The notes below the pieces were generated by a model, which had not been told where the DNA came from, searched no databases, and was given only the letters and a program-made list of their open reading frames with translations. From assembly GCF_000717175.1 (NCBI RefSeq), contig NZ_JNYD01000019.1:186001-250000 (forward strand): a stretch of DNA of 64,000 bases, given 5' to 3'. Below are positions 15,876 to 26,855 of the stretch, in pieces. The first letter of the stretch is position 1, and each line of letters starts with the position of its first letter. The DNA is from Pseudonocardia autotrophica (GTDB taxonomy: Bacteria > Actinomycetota > Actinomycetes > Mycobacteriales > Pseudonocardiaceae). A program made the translations under genes and the position numbers.

Positions 15876-17423
15876 ATGACCGACGAGCAGCGGGGTCACT
15901 CCCGGCCCGATGGGGACGTTGCGCACAGCACCGACAGCACCGTGAGCACCTCCGCCGGGGACGCCCCGACCCAGCAGACCGACCCGACCCGTTCCTACGG
16001 CTCGCCGTACGCCTACGGCCGCGGCTCCGTCTACGGCACGCCCGGCTACGCCCAGACGAGCGGGCACGGCGGTGCCGACCAGGGCACCCGCCCCTACGGC
16101 AGCCCCGCCTACGGCCCCTACGCCCAGCAGGGCGTCACCGACCCGCAGGCCGCGACGACCGGCGGGCCGAACGACCCGCCGCCCGGCGGGCACACCTCCT
16201 TCCTGCACGACGACCGCCCCCGCAAGCCCTCCCGCCCGTGGGTGGGCATCGTCGCGGCCGCGCTCATCGCCGGCCTCGTCGGCGGCGGCGCGGGCTTCGG
16301 CGGCGCCTACGCCCTGCTCGACCGGGGCAGCTCCGCCAGCGGGGTCACCCTGTCCGGCCAGCCGGCGTCGAACGCCTCGAACGTGCAGACGAACGGCACC
16401 GTGCAGGCCGCCGCGGCGAAGGCCAGCCCCAGCACGGTCGACATCCGCGTGACCACGGGCCAGGGCGCGGCCGAGGGCTCCGGCGTGATCCTCACCTCCG
16501 ACGGCGACGTCCTCACCAACAACCACGTCGTCTCGGGCTCGACCGGGCAGATCCAGGTCACGCTGAACGACGGCTCACAGCACTCCGCCTCGATCGTCGG
16601 CACCTCGCCGAGCTACGACCTCGCCGTCATCAAGCTCGACGGCGTCTCCGGGCTGACCGCGGCCGAGCTCGGCCGCACCACGGACGTGGCGGTCGGCCAG
16701 CAGGTCGTCGCGATCGGGTCGCCGCAGGGCCTCGAGGGCACCGTCACGACCGGCATCGTCAGCGCCCTCAACCGCACGGTCCAGGTGCAGGGCGAGGACG
16801 GCTCCGGCGTCGTCTACAACGGCCTGCAGACGGACGCCCCGATCAACCAGGGCAACTCCGGCGGCCCGCTGGTGAACCTCGACGGCCAGGTCGTCGGCAT
16901 CAACTCGGCGATCGCGACCGCGGGGCAGAGCAGCGGCAGCGTCGGCCTCGGCTTCGCGATCCCGGTCGACCAGGCCCGCCGGGTGGCGCAGGAGATCATC
17001 GACTCCGGCAGTGCCACCAAGCCCGTGCTCGGCGTCCAGGGCAGCACCCGCTCGTCGGGCACGGAGAACGGCGCGACCGTCGCCGCGGTGACGGACGGCG
17101 GCCCGGCGGCGGCGGCCGGGATCAAGGCCGGTGACGTCGTCACCAAGGTCGGCGACTCGACGGTCAGCGACTTCTCCGACCTCGTCGCCCGGATCGGCTC
17201 CTACGCCCCGGGCGACAAGGTCACGCTCACGGTCGGCACCGGGTCCGCGGCCCGCACGGTCGACGTGACGCTCGGCAGCACCAAGGACACCGGCGCCACG
17301 ACCAGCAGCGGCGGCACCAGCCAGGGCGGCGGCAGCAGCAACCCGTTCGGCCAGCTCAACCCGTTCGGCGGCAGCTCGCCGTTCGGCGGCGAGGGCAACG
17401 GAAGCGGCAACGGCGGCGGCTGA
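15876..17423 (+). CDS. HtrA/DegP-like membrane-anchored serine protease with PDZ domain
   Basis: A 515-residue envelope protease. Residues 1-118 are a cytoplasmic, Gly/Tyr/Thr-rich disordered tail and about 121-145 a single TM helix. A trypsin-like domain follows with the triad in TNNHVV (His about 217), SYDLAVIKL (Asp about 249) and NQGNSGGPL (Ser about 328). One PDZ domain (about 385-470) follows, then a C-terminal Gly/Asn/Phe tail with NPFGQLNPFGG repeats. Related proteins (HtrA/PepD of mycobacteria) act in cell-envelope stress. The sigma-factor partners sometimes found with it are absent here. Confidence 0.93.
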   Translation: MTDEQRGHSRPDGDVAHSTDSTVSTSAGDAPTQQTDPTRSYGSPYAYGRGSVYGTPGYAQTSGHGGADQGTRPYGSPAYGPYAQQGVTDPQAATTGGPNDPPPGGHTSFLHDDRPRKPSRPWVGIVAAALIAGLVGGGAGFGGAYALLDRGSSASGVTLSGQPASNASNVQTNGTVQAAAAKASPSTVDIRVTTGQGAAEGSGVILTSDGDVLTNNHVVSGSTGQIQVTLNDGSQHSASIVGTSPSYDLAVIKLDGVSGLTAAELGRTTDVAVGQQVVAIGSPQGLEGTVTTGIVSALNRTVQVQGEDGSGVVYNGLQTDAPINQGNSGGPLVNLDGQVVGINSAIATAGQSSGSVGLGFAIPVDQARRVAQEIIDSGSATKPVLGVQGSTRSSGTENGATVAAVTDGGPAAAAGIKAGDVVTKVGDSTVSDFSDLVARIGSYAPGDKVTLTVGTGSAARTVDVTLGSTKDTGATTSSGGTSQGGGSSNPFGQLNPFGGSSPFGGEGNGSGNGGG

Positions 17424-17460
17424 GCACCAGACCCCGGCCGCACGCGCGGCCGGTCCGGCG

Positions 17461-17496
17461 CGGGCCGGGCGGGGATCCCCTCCCCCGCCCGGCCCG
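17461..17496. terminator. Bidirectional terminator between htrA-like and CoA-transferase genes
   Basis: Perfect 14-bp arms CGGGCCGGGCGGGG (17461-17474) and its complement (17483-17496) around an 8-nt loop, between two convergent stops at 17423 and 17505. Confidence 0.78.
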
Positions 17497-17504
17497 TCCC
17501 GTTC

Positions 17505-18683
17505 TCAGCCCTTCAACCACGCCTTGACGGCGTCGGTGTCCGCGCCGAGGGCCGGCGGCGTGCGGCGGTAGTCCGGCGGGGTCGCCGAGTAGTCGACGGG
17601 GTTGCGGACCCCGCCGGGCCCGCCGCCGGGGTGCACGACCGGGGCGAGGCCGAGGCTCTCCGCGAGCTCGATGCCCTGGTCCACGGTGTTGATCGGGCCG
17701 CAGGGCACGCCGGCCGCGCTGAGCACGTCGAACCACTCCTGCGCGCCCTTGGTGGCGAGCTTCTCGAGCAGCAGCGGGCGCAGCTCGTCGCGGTGCCGGG
17801 TGCGCTCGACCATCGACCCGAAGCGCGGGTCCTCCAGCAGCTCGGGTGCGTCGACGGCGCCGCAGAGCCGGCGGAACTGGTGGTCGTTGGCGGCGATCAC
17901 GATCAGCTCGCCGTCGCCCGTGGGCAGCGGCTCGTAGGGGAACAGCGAGAGGTGGGCGTTGCCCATCCGCTTCGGCACCACGCCGCCCGCGACGTACGCC
18001 GAGGTTTGGTTGACCAGGCTCGACAGCGCCGCGGACAGCAGGTTCGTCTTCACGTGCTGGCCCTCGCCGGTGGCGTCGCGGTGCCGCAGCGCCGCCAGGA
18101 TCGCGACGGCGGCGTGCAGCCCGGTCATCACGTCGAACACCGCGACGCCCGCCCGGTACGGCGTGCCGTCCGGGTCGCCGGTCAGGCTCATCAGGCCGGA
18201 CGTCGCCTGGATCAGCAGGTCGTAGCCGCCGAGCTTCGCGCCGCCCGCGTCGCCGAACCCGCTGATGGAGCAGTAGACGATCGACGGGTTGGTCCCGCGC
18301 ACGGTGTCGACGTCCAGGCCCCACCTCGCGGTGGAGCCGGGCATGAAGTTCTCGATCAGCACGTCCGCGCGGGCCGCGAGCTGCTGGGCGACCGCCAGGT
18401 CCTCGGGGTCCTTCAGGTCGAGGACCACCGAATGCTTGTTGCGGTTGATCGACAGGTAGTAGGTGGCGACCGGGCCGTCGGGCCCGTCGACCGTGGGCGG
18501 CTGCCAGGTGCGGGTGTCGTCGCCGGTCGGGCCCTCGACCTTGACCACGGTCGCGCCGAGGTCGCCGAGCAGCATCGTCGCGTAGGGGCCGGCGAGGACC
18601 CGGGAGAAGTCGGCCACCACCACCCCGGCGAGCGGGCCGGTCGGCGTGGGTTCGTCGGGGTCGAGCGGGGGGAGATCAGCCAC
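17505..18683 (-). CDS. CaiB/BaiF family CoA-transferase
   Basis: A 392-residue class III CoA-transferase. The N-terminal phrase LAGVVVADFSRVLAGPYATMLLGDLGATVVKVE is the family hallmark; YYLSINRNKHSVVLDLK and GGYDLLIQATSGLMSLTG follow, the last region holding the aspartate that forms the acyl-CoA mixed anhydride. The enzyme moves CoA between carboxylic acids, and the substrate is not readable. Neighbouring thiolase and acyl-CoA ligase genes fit general acyl-CoA catabolism but are not co-operonic. Confidence 0.93.
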   Translation of the reverse strand: MADLPPLDPDEPTPTGPLAGVVVADFSRVLAGPYATMLLGDLGATVVKVEGPTGDDTRTWQPPTVDGPDGPVATYYLSINRNKHSVVLDLKDPEDLAVAQQLAARADVLIENFMPGSTARWGLDVDTVRGTNPSIVYCSISGFGDAGGAKLGGYDLLIQATSGLMSLTGDPDGTPYRAGVAVFDVMTGLHAAVAILAALRHRDATGEGQHVKTNLLSAALSSLVNQTSAYVAGGVVPKRMGNAHLSLFPYEPLPTGDGELIVIAANDHQFRRLCGAVDAPELLEDPRFGSMVERTRHRDELRPLLLEKLATKGAQEWFDVLSAAGVPCGPINTVDQGIELAESLGLAPVVHPGGGPGGVRNPVDYSATPPDYRRTPPALGADTDAVKAWLKG

Positions 18684-18750
18684 GGCCCGACTCTAGATAC
18701 CGGCCCGGGCGCGACGCGAGGTCACGGCCGGGCGGACGGTTGCAGGACCG

Positions 18751-19539
18751 CTACAGGACCGCGAGCACCACCAGCGCGAGGCCGGCGAGGCCGAGGCCGG
18801 CGCCGATCCAGGCCCAGATGCGCTGACCCGTTCGGGCGGAATCGGTCAGCTCCTCCTCGGTCTTCGTGGACATGACGAACGGCGAGCCGTCGCGCGGCGC
18901 GCGGACCACGAGCGGGCCGTCCCGGTCGTCGACCTCGCCGAGCACGTACATCCGCGTGCCGGGCCGCAGCACCCACTCGGTGTGCTGGTAGCCGATGGTC
19001 TCGTCGCGGTCGCCGCCGGCCAGCGCGCCGAGCACCGAGATCGCCCCGGCCAGCGCGCCCTGCGGCCGGTGGTCGTGCGCGGGCTCGAACCGGTCGACGA
19101 CGGTCTCGACGCCGTCGGGCCGCCGGCCGCCGTGGTCGACGCCGATCGTGTGCCCGTCGCGCCGCAGCGCCCAGCCGTGCGGGGAGCTGATCTCGGCGAC
19201 GGTCTCGGTGCGGGTGGTGACGCGGGTGTCGCCGTCGGAGTCCCGGTCGTAGTGCTTGTAGCGGCGCTGGACGCGGTGCGCGTGCCACACGCAGTCGACG
19301 CCGGCCAGCTCGGAACGCAGCAGGCCCACCGGCGCCGCCGCCGTCTCGCCGACGACCTCGCACACCTTGCGGAACTGCCCCGGCCCGGTGAGCTCGGCCG
19401 AGATGCCCTGCAGCTCGAGCAGCTCGGGCACCGAGAGCGTCTCCGCGGCCGTCATCGCGTGCACCTTGCGCCGGGACCGGCCGGCCCCCCACAGGCAGCC
19501 GCCGGCGGCCAGCAGCAGGATGATCCCGAACCAGACCAT
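18751..19539 (-). CDS. GIDE-domain membrane protein
   Basis: A 262-residue protein with an N-terminal TM helix (about 3-18) and a C-terminal one (about 238-260). The region between follows the GIDE pattern of mitochondrial MULAN/GIDE and its prokaryotic relatives: AELTGPGQFRKVCEVVGE, a cysteine-containing SELAGVDCVWHAHRVQRRY, and an ending of the form YQHTEWVLRPGTRMYVLGEV. No RING domain is present. The bacterial function is unknown. It lies 91 bp downstream of the FHA-ABC transporter on the same strand and may be co-transcribed. Confidence 0.82.
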   Translation of the reverse strand: MVWFGIILLLAAGGCLWGAGRSRRKVHAMTAAETLSVPELLELQGISAELTGPGQFRKVCEVVGETAAAPVGLLRSELAGVDCVWHAHRVQRRYKHYDRDSDGDTRVTTRTETVAEISSPHGWALRRDGHTIGVDHGGRRPDGVETVVDRFEPAHDHRPQGALAGAISVLGALAGGDRDETIGYQHTEWVLRPGTRMYVLGEVDDRDGPLVVRAPRDGSPFVMSTKTEEELTDSARTGQRIWAWIGAGLGLAGLALVVLAVL

Positions 19540-19630
19540 GGTCGTCGTTCCTCTCGTGAAGCGGTGAGGGGAACGCTAGGGAGCGCGCGGGGCCGGCGGA
19601 GGTGTGCTGGCACCACACCCGGTGTGCGGG

Positions 19631-21973
19631 CTACCGGCGTCGGCGCACGGGGTCCAGCCTCCGCAGCACCAGCCCGGTCGCGACGGCGAGCACCCCGGCC
19701 ATGCCCACCAGCACCCCGGCGCCGAGCAGCCAGTGCGCGGCGTCGTGCGTCCACAGCGGGTCGGGGCCGCCGCGCGCGACCCGGTTCAGGTCGACGGTCG
19801 CCGCACCCATCGCGAAGGCCCAGCGCGACGGGACGAGCCAGGCCAGCTGCTCCAGCCCGGCGTAGCCCGCCACGGGGAAGAGCCCGCCGCTGACCACCAG
19901 CTCCAGCATCAGGACCAGCACCAGCAGCGGCATGCCGCGGTCCGCGTTGCCGATCGCCGCCGAGATCACCAGCCCGGCCAGCATGGTCACGACGGTCACG
20001 CCGACGACCGCCAGCAGCACCTCCAGCAGGCCCGACCCGAGCACGACGGCCGAGTCGGGCCCGGGTCGTCCCGCCAGCGCGAGCAGCGTGAACACCGCCG
20101 CCTGCAGCCCCGTGACCACGCCCAGCACCAGCAGCTTCGACAGCAGGTACGCCGGCATCGACAGCCCGATCGCGCGTTCCCGGACGTAGACCGGCCGCTC
20201 CTTGACCAGCTCGCGGATCGCCGCCGCGACCCCCATCAGCGCCCCGCCGAGCACCAGGACCAGCATCAGCTGGCTCGGTTGGACCTCCTGCAGCTCCAGC
20301 GCCCGTGTCGTACTCAGCCCGGAGTCGCCGGGGACGAGCCGCGCCAGCGCCGCGAGGACCAGCGGGAGCGCCACGAGGAAGATCGCGTACTGCCGGTCGG
20401 CGGCGATCACGGCCAGGTAGCGGCGGCACAGCACGCCCAGCTGCGCGCCGAAGCCCTGCTGGCGCGGCGCCACCTCCGGCGCCGCCCGCTCGACGACCCG
20501 CGGCATCCCCGCCGTCGGCTGCGCGACGTACCGCGAGTGCTGCCGCGACTCCCGGTACCGGGCGGCGAGGGTCTCCCCCGGCACCCGCTCCAGCAGCAGG
20601 AACATCTCGGCGTAGTCCGGCGCGCCGAAGTACTCCAGCGCCTCCCGCGGCGGCCCGAAGAAGGCGACGTGCCCGCCGGGCGCGAGCACCAGCAGCCGGT
20701 CGCAGAGGTCGAGGTTGAGCACGCTGTGGGTGACCACGACGACGGTCCGGCCGCCGCTGCCCGACCGCGTGTCGGACCCGTCGGCCAGCCCGCGCAGCGT
20801 CTGCATGACGGACTTGTCCAGGCCCGGGTCGAGGCCGGACGTCGGCTCGTCGAGGAACAGCAGGCTCGGCCGGGTCAGCAGCTCGAGGGCCACGGAGGTG
20901 CGTTTGCGTTGGCCACCGGAGAGCGTGTCGATCCGCTGCCCGGCCTGCTCGGTGAGGTTCAGCTCGGCCAGCACCTCGTCGATGCGACGCTCGCGGGCGG
21001 CCTCCGGGACGTCGGCGGGGAAGCGCAGCCGGGCGGCGAAGCGCAGCGCGCGCCGGACGGTGAGCTGGGGGTGCAGCACGTCGTCCTGCGGGACGAGGCC
21101 GATGCGGTGGCGCAGCTCGTCGTACTCGGCGTAGAGGTCGCGGCCCGCGTAGCGGACCTCGCCGACGTCGGCCGGGCGGGAACCGGTCAGCGCGCGCAGC
21201 AGGGTCGACTTGCCCGCCCCGGACGGCCCGACGACGGCGAGCAGGCTCCGGCCCGGCAGCGCGAAGGAGACGTCCCGGAGCAGCGTCCTGCCGGAGTCGG
21301 TGGTGACCGAGGCGCCCTGGACGGAGAACCCGACGTCGCCGGTGTCCTCGGCGGAGACGAGCCGGTCGCCCTGCAGCTGCAGCAGCGCGTGCCCGATGCC
21401 GACGACGTCCCGCGGGGTGATCTCGGCGGAGGTGACCCGCACGCCGTTGACGAAGGTGCCGTTGCCGCTGTTCAGGTCCACGATCCGCCAGCCCGCGCCG
21501 CTGCGGTGCAGCTCGGCGTGGCGGCGGGAGACGAGGAGGTCGTCGAGCACGACGTCGTTGTCCGGCAGGCGCCCCACCGTGAGCCGGGTGGTGAGGACGT
21601 GCCGGACCGAGGTCTGCCCGCCCTGCCGGGCCAGGACATCGGCCGGCGCCGGGACCGCCGGTGGCGCCGGGGGTGCGCTCACGGGCAGGACCTGCACGAC
21701 CGCGGAGTCGGCGGTGTCGCCGAGCCTCACCGAGACCGGGCCGGCGAGCGGAAGGGTGGTGACCCGCCGGCCGTCGACCCACGTGCCGTTGCGGGAGGCG
21801 TCGGTGAGCGTCCAGCCCTGCGGGGTGTGCTCCACGATCACGTGCCGGCGCGAGGCTCGCGGGTGCCCGACGTCGAGGTCCGCCTCCGGGCCGCGGCCGA
21901 TCACGAACGGGCGGCCCGGCGCGACCGGCAGCCGCCGCCCGCCGACGACGATCTCCAGGGCGGGCGGCGTCAT
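19631..21973 (-). CDS. Rv1747-like transporter: two FHA domains, ABC ATPase and ABC-2 permease in one chain
   Basis: A 780-residue fusion. FHA 1 (about 15-95; FVIGRGPEADLDV, RASRRHV, RNGTWVDG) and FHA 2 (about 125-215; LTVGRLPDNDVVLDD, VSRRHAEL, SGNGTFVNG) bind phosphothreonine. The ATPase (about 215-465) has Walker A GPSGAGKST, signature LSGGQRKR and Walker B LLFLDEPTSG, and the last 290 residues hold six TM helices of the ABC-2 type. In mycobacteria Rv1747 is controlled by Ser/Thr kinase phosphorylation through its FHA domains and has been linked to cell-envelope lipoglycan. The ATG at 21973 is preferred to GTG 22009. The export substrate is unknown. Confidence 0.92.
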   Translation of the reverse strand: MTPPALEIVVGGRRLPVAPGRPFVIGRGPEADLDVGHPRASRRHVIVEHTPQGWTLTDASRNGTWVDGRRVTTLPLAGPVSVRLGDTADSAVVQVLPVSAPPAPPAVPAPADVLARQGGQTSVRHVLTTRLTVGRLPDNDVVLDDLLVSRRHAELHRSGAGWRIVDLNSGNGTFVNGVRVTSAEITPRDVVGIGHALLQLQGDRLVSAEDTGDVGFSVQGASVTTDSGRTLLRDVSFALPGRSLLAVVGPSGAGKSTLLRALTGSRPADVGEVRYAGRDLYAEYDELRHRIGLVPQDDVLHPQLTVRRALRFAARLRFPADVPEAARERRIDEVLAELNLTEQAGQRIDTLSGGQRKRTSVALELLTRPSLLFLDEPTSGLDPGLDKSVMQTLRGLADGSDTRSGSGGRTVVVVTHSVLNLDLCDRLLVLAPGGHVAFFGPPREALEYFGAPDYAEMFLLLERVPGETLAARYRESRQHSRYVAQPTAGMPRVVERAAPEVAPRQQGFGAQLGVLCRRYLAVIAADRQYAIFLVALPLVLAALARLVPGDSGLSTTRALELQEVQPSQLMLVLVLGGALMGVAAAIRELVKERPVYVRERAIGLSMPAYLLSKLLVLGVVTGLQAAVFTLLALAGRPGPDSAVVLGSGLLEVLLAVVGVTVVTMLAGLVISAAIGNADRGMPLLVLVLMLELVVSGGLFPVAGYAGLEQLAWLVPSRWAFAMGAATVDLNRVARGGPDPLWTHDAAHWLLGAGVLVGMAGVLAVATGLVLRRLDPVRRRR

Positions 21974-22126
21974 GCGCGGACGATATCGGGGCGGACCGGG
22001 CGCCGTCACCGATCACGGTGGCGCCCGGATCGTCCGGTTGCGCACGCCACCCGAGTGTGCGCCCCTGGGAGGAGAGGCCGGTAGTGTCCCGGCAAGCTAC
22101 CCGCCCGTAACCCCGGAGAGTCGACG

Positions 22127-23617
<1,491 letters not shown>

Positions 23618-23632
23618 GCCCGGCGCCCCCGC

Positions 23633-24337
23633 TCAGCCGAGGAGGGCGGCGACCGTGCCCTCGGGGTCCGTGACCATCGCGTCGTGCCCCGTGGGCAGGT
23701 CCCGCCACTCCCAGGCCAAGTCCTTCACCACCTGGCGGGACGACGCCAGCGCCGGGTAGACGGGCTGCGTGCAGTGGACGTAGGTGACCGGCAGGCCGGC
23801 ACCGAGCGGGCCGTCGAGCGCCAGCGGTTCGCGGTAGCTGCGCAGCGGGTGCGGGGTCATGCGGCGCTCGACCCACGCGACGTCGTCCGGGTCGGTGACC
23901 CCGAAGGCCTCGGCGGGCGGCGGCGGGAGCGCGAGACCGTGGCCGCGCCGCTTCGCGTCGAGCTCCCGCTGCAGCACGACGTCCTCGGGCAGGGCGTCGA
24001 ACGCGCGCCGCCCCGCCTCGACCACCAGGCCGTCGAGCAGCACGAGCCGCCGGATCCGGTCCCGGGCCCGCTCGGCCGCCCCCAGCACGGGCAGCGCGCC
24101 GAAGCTGTGCCCGACGAGCAGGACGTCGGTGAGCTCCTCGGCCTCCAGCACCGCCGTGACGTCGCGGATCATGGTGGTGAGGCCCACCTCCGGGGTGAGC
24201 AGGTGGGCGCGCTCCCCCAGGCCGGTCAGGGTCGGGGTGAACACCTCGTGCCCCGCCTCGCGGAGCAGTCGCGCCACCGGGCGCCAGCACCATCCGCCGT
24301 GGCACAGCCCGTGCACCAGCACGATCTGCTCACCCAT
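23633..24337 (-). CDS. Alpha/beta hydrolase, plant-methylesterase-like
   Basis: A 234-residue hydrolase of the compact MES/hydroxynitrile-lyase type: LVHGLCHGGWCWRPVARLLREAGHEV at the N-terminus, nucleophile serine in LVGHSFGALP, and the C-terminal histidine in TGHDAMVTDP. Many bacterial members are esterases of unknown substrate. It ends 15 bp from the convergent acyl-CoA ligase. Upstream lies the 70-bp repeat array. Confidence 0.87.
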   Translation of the reverse strand: MGEQIVLVHGLCHGGWCWRPVARLLREAGHEVFTPTLTGLGERAHLLTPEVGLTTMIRDVTAVLEAEELTDVLLVGHSFGALPVLGAAERARDRIRRLVLLDGLVVEAGRRAFDALPEDVVLQRELDAKRRGHGLALPPPPAEAFGVTDPDDVAWVERRMTPHPLRSYREPLALDGPLGAGLPVTYVHCTQPVYPALASSRQVVKDLAWEWRDLPTGHDAMVTDPEGTVAALLG

Positions 24338-24423
24338 CGCACCCGCCCCCTCGCGACCCGCTCACCCAGCCTGCCACCGCGGCCCGGGCGAGGGCGAGCG
24401 TCACTGCACTGCTGTCGGCGCAG

Positions 24424-24662
24424 CGCTCCTGTCACGCTCGGGAGAATCACCGGCAGCATGATCGGCGCGAGCGGCACATGACGGTCCCTCGACCAACGCT
24501 CCTGTCACGCTCAGAAGGATCACCGCCGCGAGGAAAGCGAGCGTCACACCACCGCACCCCACCCAACGCTCCTGTCACGCTCAGAAGGATCACCGCTGCG
24601 GGGAACGCGAGCGTCACACCACCGCTCCCCGACCGGCGCTCCTGTCACGCTCGGAACGATCA
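24424..24662. repeat. Array of ~70-bp repeats in the 24338-24659 intergenic region
   Basis: The phrase CGCTCCTGTCACGCTC recurs at 24424, 24497, 24567 and 24637 (spacings 73, 70, 70), followed in each copy by a variant of ggatcacc. The three inner units also share gcgagcgtcacaccaccgc. Each GAGCGTCACA can pair with the next TGTCACGCTC with one mismatch, giving successive stem-loops. The last copy includes the stop codon (24660-24662) of the phosphodiesterase gene, so the array probably arose by duplication of that gene's terminator. Nothing coding is seen in this 322-bp gap. Confidence 0.75.
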
Positions 24663-26855
24663 CCGCACCCGGGCGGCCCGCTCCTCCGCCACGTCGGCGA
24701 CCTGGGGAGCCGGGCGGTCGGTCGCCGGTTCGGGGTGGCCGAGGTCCGTGAGCCAGCCCCGGAACACCCGGTGCAGGTGCTCGGCGCCGACGATCTCGCC
24801 GGGGTCGGCGAGCTCCGCAGGGGCGAGGAGGAAGCCGCGGCTCTGCGGACCGCCGAGCCCGCCGTGCGAGCCGACGTGCGGTTCGAAGGGCGACGCGTCG
24901 TCGGTCGCCGGGTCGTAGCGGCTGTTGATCATGATGTCGGGGCAGTGCGGGAAGGTGTCGACCCGGCGGACGAGGTCGGGGGCGTGCTCGCCGTAGTCCG
25001 CCAGCGGGTCGTCGCCGACCACCGCGCCGCTCGCGAGCCGGTGCACGCCGTCCCGGCCGAGCACCACCGCGCCGTGCTCCCGGCTGCGGACCAGCACGAA
25101 CCCGATCCCGGGGTGGTCGACGAGCGAGGGCAGCAGGTCGGGGAACTCGCGCTCGATCGTCTCCAGCTCCACCCGCCCCTCGTGCTCGGTGAACGACACC
25201 ATCGCCACGTGCCCGGACGCGCACACCACGACCCCGGGCGCCGCCCGCACCACCTCGCCCGGCTTCCCGGACTCGGTGCGGTGCTTCGCGGGCGAGGCCC
25301 CGGCCTTCTCCACGCGCGCCCGCAGCCGCCTGGCCACGAACCCCCCGCCCGACGAGGCCTCGGCCAGCGCCGCCCCGACCTGCCAGCCCTCCGCGGCCCG
25401 CCGGGTGGACCGCTCGGCGGGGGTGCGGCCGAAGAGCCGCCGGCGCGGCCGCGGCGGCGGGGCCCCGCACAGCCGGCCGACGTACTGCTCGATCGACTCG
25501 CCGAACCGGTCGGCGAAGGCCTGGCCCTGCGTCTGCCCGTGGTCGGACAGGCACACGACGAGGTACGGCCGCGGCGCGAGCTGCGCGGCGCGGTGCAGCC
25601 GTCCGATCTGCTGGTCGATCGTGCGGAGCACCGCGAGCGAGTCGAAGCGCTCGATGCCCGAGTGGTGGGCGACCTCGTCGTAGCCCAGGAAGTCCGCGTA
25701 GGCGACGGGCCGGCCCGCGAGCATGTCCTCGATCAGCGCGGACACCACGACGTCCCGCGCAATCACCGTGGTCCCGGGCCGGGCGAGCGGGTAGAGGCCG
25801 CCGCGGTGGGTGCGCGGCCGGACGTCCGCCCGCCGCTGGGAGGACGCCTCGACGACCTCGCGCACCGCGTCGACCAGCGCGCCGGCGAAGGTGCGGATGC
25901 CGTTGACCGGGTTGGCGAAGTAGGCCCAGTACCCGCCGCCGACGTGGTCGCGCCGCCGCGCCGAGCGCTTGCCGCCGAGCACGGTCACCGTGCTCATCGT
26001 GAGGCTGTAGTGCGGGGCGTCGCCGGTGAAGAGGTTGCCGCGGCTCGCCCCGTCGACGGCGAGCAGGCCGCGCCCGTCCGAGTGCCGGCCCTCGATCTCG
26101 GCGGCGTCGGCGGGGTGCGCGCACGCCATGACGTGGTCGCGGTCCTTCTCGTACCAGCGGAACCCGAGGATGTCGTGGTTGCTGCCGTGCAGGATCCCGG
26201 AGACGCTGGCGCCGGTCTGCGAGCTCCAGTCCGTGGTCCAGTGCTGCAGGGTGTGGCTGCCCTCGGCGAGCCAGCGGGCCAGCGTCGGCATGGTCCCGTC
26301 GCGGACGGCGCGGCGCGCGGTGTCGTGGCCCAGCCCGTCGATCTGCAGGAACAGCACCCCGGGCGTCTGCTGCTCCGGGGCCGCCGACCGCCGGCTGCGG
26401 CGGACCGCGCGGCGGAAGAACAGCTCGTCCTCGTCGACGGCCAGCAGGCTCGTGGCGACGGCGTTGACCACCGTCATCACCACGACCACCACGAACGCGG
26501 TGCGGATGTTCGTCAGCTCCACACCCGGCACGAGCCAGAAGATCGCGAGCACCGCAGCCGCGAGCAGCACGAAGCTGCCGAGGCCGAGGGTGAACAGGGC
26601 CAGCGGCAGCGCGACCCGCAGCACCAACGGCCAGACGACGGCGGTGAGCAGGCCGAGCAGCAGCGCGCAGACCGTGGGCTGCCACCAGCCGGCCATGGCG
26701 AACCCGGTGAGCCAGACGTCGAGCAGGTGCAGCGCGGCCGTGACCAGGGCCCACACCAGCACCACGCGGGCCACCACGCGCCCGCCGCGCAGCAGCGGCC
26801 CGCGCTCGACGGGCGTCGCGCGGTAGTCGCGGACGATCGGGCCGGTCCGGTTCAC
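24660..26855 (-). CDS. Membrane-anchored alkaline-phosphatase-superfamily phosphodiesterase
   Basis: A 731-residue protein. Residues about 25-160 carry four hydrophobic segments (the phage-holin-like domain of automated annotation). An alkaline-phosphatase-like domain follows: metal-binding VLFLQIDGLGHDTARRAV, the nucleophile region TDWSSQTGASVSGILHGSNHDI, AYADFLGYDEVAHHSG, and the second metal site CLSDHGQTQG. It probably hydrolyses a phosphodiester or phosphonate at the membrane; substrate unknown. GTG 26855 overlaps the dedA stop by four bases. The frame extends further upstream but would run deep into dedA. Confidence 0.82.
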   Translation of the reverse strand: MNRTGPIVRDYRATPVERGPLLRGGRVVARVVLVWALVTAALHLLDVWLTGFAMAGWWQPTVCALLLGLLTAVVWPLVLRVALPLALFTLGLGSFVLLAAAVLAIFWLVPGVELTNIRTAFVVVVVMTVVNAVATSLLAVDEDELFFRRAVRRSRRSAAPEQQTPGVLFLQIDGLGHDTARRAVRDGTMPTLARWLAEGSHTLQHWTTDWSSQTGASVSGILHGSNHDILGFRWYEKDRDHVMACAHPADAAEIEGRHSDGRGLLAVDGASRGNLFTGDAPHYSLTMSTVTVLGGKRSARRRDHVGGGYWAYFANPVNGIRTFAGALVDAVREVVEASSQRRADVRPRTHRGGLYPLARPGTTVIARDVVVSALIEDMLAGRPVAYADFLGYDEVAHHSGIERFDSLAVLRTIDQQIGRLHRAAQLAPRPYLVVCLSDHGQTQGQAFADRFGESIEQYVGRLCGAPPPRPRRRLFGRTPAERSTRRAAEGWQVGAALAEASSGGGFVARRLRARVEKAGASPAKHRTESGKPGEVVRAAPGVVVCASGHVAMVSFTEHEGRVELETIEREFPDLLPSLVDHPGIGFVLVRSREHGAVVLGRDGVHRLASGAVVGDDPLADYGEHAPDLVRRVDTFPHCPDIMINSRYDPATDDASPFEPHVGSHGGLGGPQSRGFLLAPAELADPGEIVGAEHLHRVFRGWLTDLGHPEPATDRPAPQVADVAEERAARVR

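Noticed and set aside
19604..22084. Plus-strand open frame opposite the FHA-ABC transporter
   Set aside because: No recognisable domain and Gln/His/Arg-rich shadow composition; the minus strand has complete FHA and ABC motifs.
24424..24662. CRISPR array considered for the ~70-bp periodic repeats
   Set aside because: Only a 16-bp phrase is strictly shared, the intervening sequences are themselves similar between copies, and no cas genes are present.
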